NCBI GenBank assembly: GCA_014879765.1
Contig: JACSRL010000483.1
Coordinates: 1 to 10,888 of the forward strand
Length of the DNA stretch: 10,888 nucleotides
Origin: Anaerolinea sp.
GTDB taxonomy: Bacteria > Chloroflexota > Anaerolineae > JAAEKA01
Reading direction: 5' to 3'
The position numbers and the translations under genes are program-made. Numbering within the stretch: position 1 is the stretch's first letter; the number at the start of each line of letters is the position of its first letter. Below the pieces are notes generated by a model. That model saw only the letters and a program-made list of their open reading frames with translations, was not told the origin of the DNA and searched no databases. Shown here piece by piece: positions 1-5,721 of the stretch.

Positions 1-176
1 TCGGCCCCTACCGGGGTGCTGCGCAAAGACCGGCCCGAGCGGGTTGGGTGGCTGGACGGGCACGGTCGGAGACCGGCCCGAGCGGCTGTCATCGAGTTAA
101 AACCTCTGGCTTCTAACAGCACGGCGACCAAGACCGACAGATCCTCATCCAAATATAATTCAGCAAACAGCTTCAT
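1..176 (-). CDS. DUF5615-like PIN-fold toxin partner, partial and possibly broken
   Basis: The start codon at 176 overlaps the stop of the DUF433 gene as ATGA, so translation is probably coupled. The first ~33 residues (beginning MKLFAELYLDEDL, then VLLEARGFNSMTAARAG) match the start of DUF5615 PIN-like proteins: a short beta strand with an early acidic Asp (LDEDL), then the helix and the 'ARGF/H..TA.EAG' segment. These proteins usually sit beside DUF433 genes and are thought to be the RNase-like half of a toxin-antitoxin pair. After residue ~33 the frame stays open to the window edge, but the residues become Arg/Pro/Ser-rich and no longer resemble the family. The change coincides with two copies of a 15-bp GC-rich direct repeat. 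I infer disruption by repeat insertion or recombination. The function is assigned from the N-terminal part only, and the gene continues or ends outside the window. Confidence 0.5.
   Translation of the reverse strand, partial: MKLFAELYLDEDLSVLVAVLLEARGFNSMTAARAGLRPCPSSHPTRSGRSLRSTPVGA
28..85. repeat. Two copies of a 15-bp GC-rich direct repeat, 43-bp period
   Basis: The 15-mer GACCGGCCCGAGCGG occurs at 28-42 and again at 71-85. The second copy is preceded by a small inverted repeat, CGGTC-gga-GACCG (63-75), with 5-bp arms. The repeats lie inside the frame of the DUF5615-like gene, exactly where it stops resembling its family, which suggests an intrusive interspersed repeat. A fuller array may continue left of the window. 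Confidence 0.6.
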
Positions 177-466
177 GCGGCGACCAGTTCTAGCTGAAAG
201 AGTGGATGTACCAGTTCATCTGGAACCCTGTTGGCCTCCATGTAGCGATTGATCTGGTTCTGATTGTCGGCGTAGTAGCGCAGTGCGTCGAAGACCTGCG
301 CCAGCGTCAGGTGCGGGAGATGTGTTGGAATTTCTTCTGGAAGTAATCCCATGCGCCATAGCTCTACGATAGCGCGCACCGGTGTTTTTGTGCCAGAAAT
401 AACCGGCTCACCAGCCAACAGGGCGGGATCAGTGGCGATATAGGAATTGGAATGGGCGTTTGACAT
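173..466 (-). CDS. DUF433 domain protein (antitoxin-like)
   Basis: This 97-residue protein carries a clear DUF433 domain: GEPVISGTKTPVRAIVEL (about residues 19-36), then 'GLLPEEIPTHLPHLTLAQV', then 'ALRYYADNQ'. DUF433 proteins have a small winged-helix/VapB-like fold and are usually paired with DUF5615 PIN-like proteins as presumed antitoxin and DNA-binding partner. The start was set at 466, not the upstream in-frame ATG at 517. AAAGGAG (474-480) sits 7 bases before the 466 start, and the 517 ATG lies inside the -35 element. The stop overlaps the downstream DUF5615-like start (ATGA). The gene begins 70 bases after the ABC transporter gene ends and has its own promoter, so it need not depend on read-through. 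The family assignment is firm; the antitoxin role is inferred from the pairing. Confidence 0.85.
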   Translation of the reverse strand: MSNAHSNSYIATDPALLAGEPVISGTKTPVRAIVELWRMGLLPEEIPTHLPHLTLAQVFDALRYYADNQNQINRYMEANRVPDELVHPLFQLELVAA

Positions 467-488
467 ATGGTTGCTCCTTTCGAGAGCG

Positions 489-517
489 ATTGTAGACCAA
501 TTGACGCAATTCGTCAA
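489..517 (-). promoter_or_regulatory. Sigma-70-type promoter of the DUF433 gene with overlapping palindrome
   Basis: On the minus strand, TTGACG (517-512) and TACAAT (494-489) are separated by exactly 17 bases: five of six matches to each consensus hexamer. Transcription would start near 482, just before the AAAGGAG ribosome-binding site. The -35 is one arm of an inverted repeat: TTGACG at 501-506 and CGTCAA at 512-517, five bases apart. That overlap is what an autoregulatory operator of a toxin-antitoxin operon would look like, but repressor binding is inferred. Confidence 0.65.
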
Positions 518-535
518 CCGTCCCCCCGCTAAATC

Positions 536-2371
536 TTACGCGAACGCCATCTCGCGTGCCACCTCTTCCACCGTCGTTTCCTGGCGGAACTGCTGCGTGT
601 ACAGGTTGTAGTAGTGGCCGCGGGCGCGCAGCAGCTCGCTGTGGCTGCCGATCTCGGCGATGCGGCCGCCTTCGATCACCAGGATGCGGTCGGCCCGGCG
701 GATGGTGGAGAGCCGGTGGGCGATGACCACGCTGGTGCGCCCGGCCATCAGCGTCTCCATGCCCTGCTGGATCAACGCCTCGGTCAGGGTGTCCACCGAG
801 CTGGTGGCCTCGTCCATGATGAAGATCTCTGGCCGGGCCAGCACCGCGCGCGCCAGGCTGAGCAACTGCTTCTGGCCCACCGAGAGCAGCGTGCCCCCCT
901 CGCCTACCTCCTGCTCGTAGCCCTTGGGCAGGGAGGCGATGAAGGGATGCGCGCCGGCCATGCGCGCCGCCGCCTCTACCTCTTCGTCGGTCGCGTCCAG
1001 CCGGCCATAGCGGATGTTCTCGCGGATGGCGCCGGAGAAAAGGTAGGGGGTTTGCAGCACGATGCCCAGGCGCGATTGCAGCGCGTGCTGGGTCAGCTCG
1101 CGGTAGTCGCGGCCGTTGATGCGCACCATGCCCATGCGCGGCTCGTAGAAGCGGCAGAGCAGGTTGACGATGGTCGACTTGCCGCCGCCGGTGGGGCCCA
1201 CCAGGGCGATGGTCTCCCCCTGACGGATGGTCAGCGAGAAGTCGTCCAGCACCGGCTTGCCCGGCTCGTAGTAGAAGCTGACGTGGTCGAACTCGATGTC
1301 GCCGCGCACCGTGCCAGGGTCGATGGCGCCCGGCTGGTCCACGATGTCAGGCTGGGTGTCCTCCAGCGAGAAGATGCGCTCGGCCGAGGCCAGCGCGTTC
1401 TGCAGCTCGGCGAAGACCCGCGCCAGGTCCTGGATCGGCCAGATCATGAAGGTGATGTAGGAGACGAAGGCGGCGATGCCGCCGATGGTCAGCCCGGCCA
1501 GCGCGCCGTTGGGGTTCAGCGCCTCGATGCCGGCATACCAGACCACCGCGGCCACCGCGAAGGCGGCGACCAACTGCACGGCCGGCAGGAACATGGCCGA
1601 CAGCACCGCGGCGCGGTAGCCGGCGCGGTACATGGACCCGGTCAGCCGGTCGAACTCGGCCAGGTTCTCCTCCTCGCGGTTGAGCGCCTTGATCACCTTC
1701 ACGCCGGTGATGGTCTCATTGTAGGCCGCGGTGATCCTGGAGTTGATGCGGCGCACATCGCGGTACTGGGAGAGGATGCGCCGCTGGAAGTAGAGGGCCA
1801 CCAGGAAGAGCACCGGGATGACGCCCATGACGATCAGCGCCAACTGCCAGTTGATCACCATCATGAAGATCAGGGAGGTGGTGATGTTCATGATGGCCCA
1901 GGTGATGTCCAGGATGCCCCAGGTCACCAGTTGCGCGACCCGCTCCGAGTCGGAGGTGACGCGCGACATCAGCCAGCCGATGGGTGTGCGGCTGTAGTAG
2001 GCAAAGGAGAGCGCTTGCAGGTGGTCGAACATGCGCTTGCGCAGGTCGTACTGAATGCGCTCGCCCAGGATGCCGGCCAGATAGATGAAGCCGAAGACCG
2101 CGCCGGCCTGCACGAAGACCAGTGCGCCGTAGATGCGCACCAACTCCATCAGCCGGCTGCGGTCGCCCGGCACGATGCCCTCGTCCACCATCTGTTTGCT
2201 CAGAAAGGTGAACAGAGCGTCCAGCGTCGAAACCAGCGCGATGAGCAGCAGAAAGCCCACCACCCAGCGCCAGTGCGGACGGGTCAGGCCCAGAACCCGC
2301 CGCAGCGTGCGGCCGGTCATCTGGCCCTGAAATTCTTCTTCTTCCAGTTCAATGTCTTCGTAGTCTGCCAT
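536..2371 (-). CDS. ABC exporter half-transporter, catalytic-Glu subunit
   Basis: A 611-residue type IV (ABCB/MsbA-like) half-transporter: an acidic N-terminal tail, a six-helix membrane domain (about residues 35-320), then a nucleotide-binding domain (NBD, about 355-600). Visible motifs are Walker A GPTGGGKST (392-400, Lys398), signature LSVGQ (496-500), Walker B ending IFIMDEATS with Asp520 and catalytic Glu521, and the switch His552. The signature departs from LSGGQ. The neighbouring upstream gene encodes a second half-transporter whose Walker B Glu is replaced by Asp. Together they fit a heterodimeric exporter with one working and one degenerate ATP site. Substrate cannot be read from sequence; drugs, lipids or peptides are all possible. 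The start at 2371 has only a weak purine-rich site upstream, and 349 bases of mostly repeats separate it from the partner gene. The gene ends with TAA; I see no terminator in the 70 bases before the DUF433 gene. Confidence 0.93.
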   Translation of the reverse strand: MADYEDIELEEEEFQGQMTGRTLRRVLGLTRPHWRWVVGFLLLIALVSTLDALFTFLSKQMVDEGIVPGDRSRLMELVRIYGALVFVQAGAVFGFIYLAGILGERIQYDLRKRMFDHLQALSFAYYSRTPIGWLMSRVTSDSERVAQLVTWGILDITWAIMNITTSLIFMMVINWQLALIVMGVIPVLFLVALYFQRRILSQYRDVRRINSRITAAYNETITGVKVIKALNREEENLAEFDRLTGSMYRAGYRAAVLSAMFLPAVQLVAAFAVAAVVWYAGIEALNPNGALAGLTIGGIAAFVSYITFMIWPIQDLARVFAELQNALASAERIFSLEDTQPDIVDQPGAIDPGTVRGDIEFDHVSFYYEPGKPVLDDFSLTIRQGETIALVGPTGGGKSTIVNLLCRFYEPRMGMVRINGRDYRELTQHALQSRLGIVLQTPYLFSGAIRENIRYGRLDATDEEVEAAARMAGAHPFIASLPKGYEQEVGEGGTLLSVGQKQLLSLARAVLARPEIFIMDEATSSVDTLTEALIQQGMETLMAGRTSVVIAHRLSTIRRADRILVIEGGRIAEIGSHSELLRARGHYYNLYTQQFRQETTVEEVAREMAFA

Positions 2372-2403
2372 GAGGTTTGTCTCTTGGAGTTAGTTGGGTG
2401 GTT

Positions 2404-2740
2404 TACGTAATGCGTAATGCGTAACTCGTAACCCGGAGTTGGTGCGAGGTGTGTGTTGGGATGGGTGGTGTGATGCGTGATGCGTGATGCGTGATGCGTG
2501 ACCCGGAGGATTCCTTCTGAAGCAACCGGGTGTTTGCCTGCAACCAACATTGACTCACACGCCTCGCACCATTCCGGTTACGAGTTACGAGTTACGAGTT
2601 ACTCGTTACGTCACGCATCCGCACACACGCCTCGCACCATTCCGGTTACGAGTTACGAGTTACTCGTTACTCGTTACGTCACGCATCCGCACACACGCCT
2701 CGCACCATTCCGATCACGCATCACGTATCACTCGTCACTC
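2404..2740. repeat. Composite intergenic repeat: heptamer arrays, 68-bp tandem units, inverted arm
   Basis: The 349-base gap between the two ABC genes is mostly repeat. Left part: degenerate heptamers (TACGTAA, TGCGTAA twice, CTCGTAA) at 2404-2431, a GC-rich connector (2432-2456), then TGATGCG four times exactly (2471-2498). Right part: a 68-bp unit at 2556-2623, repeated at 2624-2691 and partly again from 2692. Full units one and two differ only within a three-base stretch (GAG against TCG). The unit comprises a connector (CACACGCCTCGCACCATTCC) followed by GTTACGA/CTCGTTA heptamers. Positions 2421-2455 are a diverged inverted copy of 2556-2588: two one-base gaps and two mismatches over about 35 bp. 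The locus could therefore fold into a long hairpin with a ~100-base loop. The heptamers run past the stop codon of the upstream ABC gene to 2740. Such repeats are common between genes in some filamentous bacteria, and their function is unknown. Confidence 0.9.
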
Positions 2741-4754
2741 CCACAATCTCGCGCTGCAGCTCATCTTCCATCTTCGCCTGCAGCTCGTAGATCTGCCGGT
2801 AGAAGCCGGGCTGGGCCATCAGCTCGTCGTGGCGGCCCTGTTGCAGCACGTGGCCATCCTTGAGCACCAGGATATGGTCGGCGTCCATGACGCTCTGGAT
2901 GCGGTGGGCGATGATGAAGGTGGTGCGGTTTTCCATCAGATGCTGCAAGGCCTGGCGGATCTCGGCCTCGGTTTCGCTGTCCACCGAGGAGGTGGCATCG
3001 TCCAGGATCAGGATGCGCGGGTTCTTGAGCAGGGTGCGGGCGATGGCCACCCGCTGCTTCTGGCCGCCGGAAAGGGTCACGCCCTTCTCGCCGACCAGGG
3101 TGTTGTAGCCCTCGGGGAAGCTCAGGATGCCCTCATGGATGGCCGCGGCGCGCGCGGCTGTGAAGACCTCCTCGTCGGACACCGCTCGTCCCACGCCGAA
3201 GGTGATATTGTCACGAATCGAGCGCGAGAAGAGGAAGGGCTCCTGCTCCACGATGCCCACGTTCTGGCGCAGATAGCGCCGTGGGTAGCTGCTCAGCGGC
3301 TGGCCGTCCAGCGTGATCTGCCCGCCGGTGGCCTCGTAGAAGCGGGGCAGCAGGTTGACCAGGCTGGTCTTGCCGGAGCCTGCGCCGCCCATCAGCGCGA
3401 TCACCTGGCCCGGCTGGCACTCGAAGCTGATGTCGTGCAGCACGTGCGGCTTGGCGCCGGCCGGCTCAGCGGACCCGGCCGGCTCAGCCGCCTGATGCGG
3501 CTGGGTCAAGTCCTGGTCGGACATGCCAGCCTCGACGACGGCGCTGACCGGCGGCTCGAAGGCCAGGGGAAGCCCATCAGGGCCGGCATGGTCTGGCCGT
3601 GCGACGCCTGGCTGTTCAGCATCCGTCTCTGGCGGCCGCTGATAGGCGAAGGCGACGCGGTCGTAGACGATATGGCCCTGCGGCGGGCCGGCCGGCCGCA
3701 CATCGCCGGCCTCCAGCGGCTCCCGCTCCTCGGCGATCACCTTGGAGACCCGCTGGTAGGAGACCAGGCCGGTGGACATCTCCACGATCAGCCGGCCCAG
3801 GTTGCGCATGGGCCAGATGATCCAGATCACCAACTGGTGGTAGGCCAGATAGGTGCCCAGGCTGATCTCGCCGTTGATGGCCAGCAGCGCGGCGAAGGTG
3901 AAGCCGCCCAACATCTGCAGGCCGGAGAGGATGTCGGTGGCCGGCCAGTAGAGCGCATGGTTGATCAGCAGCCAGCGGCCGCGGCGGTACTTTTCCCAGT
4001 TGTCCTTCTCGAACTTGGCGCGCTCATAGTCCTGGCGGGCGAAGGCGCGCACCACCCGCACGCCGGTCAGGTTCTCCTGCAAGGTGGTGGAGAGCGCCGC
4101 CTCCTGCTCCTGATAGGCCTCGTAGGCCGTGGAGATGCGCCGGAAGAACCAGACCGACACCAGCAGCACCAGCGGGATGACGAGCACCGAGACCAGCGCC
4201 AACTGCCAGTTGAGCAGCAGAATGGCGATGAAGTTGACCAGGAAGAGCATGGCCACGCGGCCCACGGCCGTGGCCTGGTCGGCCAGGAAGCGGCGGATGT
4301 GGTCCACGTCCGAGGTGGAGCGCTGGATCAGCTCGCCGGTGGAGGTGCGGTCGTGGTAGGCAAAGGGCAGGCGCTGGATCTGGTCCAGCAGGTAGTTGCG
4401 CAGGCGATAGGCGGTGCCCTCGGCCGTGCGCGCGGCCCAGCGGCCGCTGAGATAGGTGAAACCGCCCTCCAGCAGCGCCAGGCCGATGAAGCTCAGCGCG
4501 ATCAGCGGCACCAGGCTGGCTTTGTCCGGCTGGCCCAGGACATTGTCCACGAAGTCACGGAAGACGAAGTAGACCGCGGTCTTGGCCAGCGCGGCCATGC
4601 CCAGCGCCAGCGTGGCCGCGATGAAGGTGCGATGAAAGCCGCTGATCATGCGCCACAGCCCGGCCAGCCGGTTGTCGTCCACTGCCTGTTTCAGGTCGTA
4701 GGAGGCCAGCGCGTCGTTCAGCGGTGAGCTTGGTTGAGACGAGGCAAGAGTCAT
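2721..4754 (-). CDS. ABC exporter half-transporter, degenerate-site subunit with NBD insert
   Basis: A 677-residue type IV half-transporter with a six-helix membrane domain (about residues 45-330) and an NBD from about 355. Motifs are A-loop Tyr371, Walker A GGAGSGKT (456-463, Lys462), signature LSGGQ (561-565), Walker B ILILDDATSS with Asp585 followed by Asp586 where the catalytic Glu should be, and switch His617. In heterodimeric exporters the subunit lacking the Glu pairs with a partner having an altered signature, which is what the downstream gene shows. Between Tyr371 and Val438, where the partner has five residues, there are 66. They are rich in Pro, Ala, Glu and Gln, and include a short EPAGSAEPAGA repeat. 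The start at 4754 has a good ribosome-binding site (GAGGTG). The last codons, encoding VTSDT, and the TGA stop lie inside the heptamer repeat. Transport role is sure; substrate is unknown. Confidence 0.92.
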   Translation of the reverse strand: MTLASSQPSSPLNDALASYDLKQAVDDNRLAGLWRMISGFHRTFIAATLALGMAALAKTAVYFVFRDFVDNVLGQPDKASLVPLIALSFIGLALLEGGFTYLSGRWAARTAEGTAYRLRNYLLDQIQRLPFAYHDRTSTGELIQRSTSDVDHIRRFLADQATAVGRVAMLFLVNFIAILLLNWQLALVSVLVIPLVLLVSVWFFRRISTAYEAYQEQEAALSTTLQENLTGVRVVRAFARQDYERAKFEKDNWEKYRRGRWLLINHALYWPATDILSGLQMLGGFTFAALLAINGEISLGTYLAYHQLVIWIIWPMRNLGRLIVEMSTGLVSYQRVSKVIAEEREPLEAGDVRPAGPPQGHIVYDRVAFAYQRPPETDAEQPGVARPDHAGPDGLPLAFEPPVSAVVEAGMSDQDLTQPHQAAEPAGSAEPAGAKPHVLHDISFECQPGQVIALMGGAGSGKTSLVNLLPRFYEATGGQITLDGQPLSSYPRRYLRQNVGIVEQEPFLFSRSIRDNITFGVGRAVSDEEVFTAARAAAIHEGILSFPEGYNTLVGEKGVTLSGGQKQRVAIARTLLKNPRILILDDATSSVDSETEAEIRQALQHLMENRTTFIIAHRIQSVMDADHILVLKDGHVLQQGRHDELMAQPGFYRQIYELQAKMEDELQREIVGVTSDT
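3457..3488. repeat. 14-bp in-frame direct repeat inside the NBD insert
   Basis: CCGGCCGGCTCAGC occurs at 3457-3470 and 3475-3488, an 18-base (six-codon) period. It encodes the duplicated Glu-Pro-Ala-Gly motif in the extra segment of the ABC nucleotide-binding domain. An in-frame duplication of this kind is a simple way for the insert to have grown. Confidence 0.6.
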
Positions 4755-4805
4755 AGAACACCTCGATAGGTCAGAATCGCGAAAGGCGATGAAACGCCTT
4801 CAGGT

Positions 4806-4834
4806 TGAACGGATCGAACTATCAGATTCGTTCA
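4806..4834. promoter_or_regulatory. Imperfect inverted repeat upstream of the ABC genes
   Basis: TGAACGGATC (4806-4815) and GATTCGTTCA (4825-4834) form a 10-bp inverted repeat with one mismatch and a 9-base spacer. It lies 52-80 bases upstream of the first ABC start codon, between that gene and the terminator of the preceding one. This is a plausible operator for a dimeric regulator of the exporter. I could not find a convincing -35/-10 pair beside it, so the role is only inferred. Confidence 0.35.
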
Positions 4835-4859
4835 GCTGGTGGGGCGGCGAAAACAGAAC

Positions 4860-4890
4860 AAAAAAACAGGCGGGCCCTGCGGCCCGCCTG
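4860..4890 (-). terminator. Rho-independent terminator of the helix-hairpin-helix gene
   Basis: A perfect 10-bp GC-rich stem (4867-4876 pairing with 4881-4890) with a four-base loop is followed on the minus strand by seven Ts (4866-4860). It begins 42 bases after the stop at 4933, so it ends that transcript and insulates the ABC genes from it. Confidence 0.88.
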
Positions 4891-4932
4891 TGCTCAGCGA
4901 AGCAAAACGCTGATCAGGGCAGATTGACACCG

Positions 4933-5631
4933 TCAGGGGGGGGTATGTTGGGCGGCGAGCTGGGCGGCCTCGTCGATCCAGGCCGCGAAGTTGGGCTGGC
5001 GCCAGGCCGGCGCCTGGATGATGGAATCCAGCTCGGCCTCGTTGCTGGCAGCCAGACGGGCGAAGGTCAGGATGCCATGCTGGCGCAGGCGGGCGGCAAA
5101 GACCGGCCCGATGCCATCCACCACGATCAGATCGTCCTCGACCGTGTCCACGGCGTCGGACAGCGCCATGGCCACGCCGGAGCGGCTGGCCAGCGCGGCC
5201 ATGTCGATCTCGGCCGGCTCCTGGTCATCCAGGCTGGCCTCCAGGCCGGCTTGCAGCACCTCGACCTCGGCCAGCGGCAGTTCAGTCTCGATCAACAGCT
5301 CATCCAGCGCCTGGGCGTCGGCGGTGACATCCAGGGCAGCGGCAGCATCGGCCTCGGCGCGCAGGGCATCGATGCTGACAAAGCTGCCGTTGGCCATGAC
5401 GCCGCGGCCGGGGGCGACCGGCGCCGCGGCCTGCTGGGCCAGTTGGCGCTCAGCCGCGGCGGCCCGCGCCCGCTGGTTGGCCAGCTCGCGTTCCACCCGA
5501 GCCAACGCCTGCTGACGACGCCGGCCGCGGCGACGCAGCAGCAGCCAGGCGGCTGCGCCGCCGGCCGCGAAGCTGCCAGCCGCCAGCGCGGCCGCAGCCA
5601 GCAGGGTCAGGTTGATCAGCAGGCGCTTCAT
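4933..5631 (-). CDS. Membrane-anchored helix-hairpin-helix protein
   Basis: A 232-residue protein. Residues ~3-35 form one hydrophobic segment (INLTLLAAAALAAGSF onward) followed by an Arg-rich stretch (RRRGRRRQQ), as in a single-pass anchor with a positive cytoplasmic side. Residues ~40-75 (Ala/Glu/Arg/Gln-rich) look like a coiled coil, followed by an Ala-rich acidic linker. The C-terminal ~65 residues contain VDGIGPVFAARLRQHGI, with GIG at 173-175, then FARLAASNEAEL and WRQPNFAAWIDEA. That is the helix-hairpin-helix domain seen in COG3743-like proteins, which is related to the DNA-binding part of 5' nucleases. No nuclease catalytic residues are visible, so DNA or protein binding is all that can be inferred. 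The start at 5631 was preferred to an in-frame ATG at 5703, because AGGAG lies 10 bases before it and the promoter -10 falls between the two. The end is an eight-C tract running into TGA. Confidence 0.8.
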   Translation of the reverse strand: MKRLLINLTLLAAAALAAGSFAAGGAAAWLLLRRRGRRRQQALARVERELANQRARAAAAERQLAQQAAAPVAPGRGVMANGSFVSIDALRAEADAAAALDVTADAQALDELLIETELPLAEVEVLQAGLEASLDDQEPAEIDMAALASRSGVAMALSDAVDTVEDDLIVVDGIGPVFAARLRQHGILTFARLAASNEAELDSIIQAPAWRQPNFAAWIDEAAQLAAQHTPP

Positions 5632-5684
5632 GGCAGGAGAACTCCTGGCAAAGGCTGATGGAGCTTGGATGCGTGCATGGCCGT

Positions 5685-5713
5685 ATTGTAGTCCGTAATC
5701 CAATCAACTCCAA
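5685..5713 (-). promoter_or_regulatory. Promoter of the helix-hairpin-helix gene
   Basis: On the minus strand, TTGGAG (5713-5708) and TACAAT (5690-5685) are 17 bases apart. The -10 matches consensus at five of six positions, the -35 at four of six. It lies directly after the tyrS stop codon, giving a ~45-base leader to the start at 5631. It also argues against the longer reading that would start at 5703. Confidence 0.5.
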
Positions 5714-5721
5714 ATCTGGCG

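Noticed and set aside
16..252. Plus-strand frame at the left edge
   Set aside because: It is antisense to the DUF433/DUF5615 pair and has no family resemblance or ribosome-binding site.
2317..2550. A 77-codon minus-strand frame with repeated 'RITHH/RVTHH/ELRITHY' residues
   Set aside because: It is the translation of the heptanucleotide repeats; 7-bp repeats give periodic spurious peptides in every frame.
2556..2713. Possible CRISPR array, because of the 68-bp periodic units
   Set aside because: The units are directly contiguous and almost identical throughout, with no unique spacers and no cas genes nearby.
614..4727. Very long plus-strand open frames (614-2410 and 2550-4727) opposite the ABC genes
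   Set aside because: They are antisense to confidently identified proteins, lack domain features, and have His/Gln/Gly/Asp-rich composition typical of the reverse of GC-rich coding sequence.
4789..5658. Plus-strand frame across the helix-hairpin-helix gene and its terminator
   Set aside because: It crosses a strong minus-strand terminator and promoter, is antisense to a protein with a recognisable domain, and has no ribosome-binding site.
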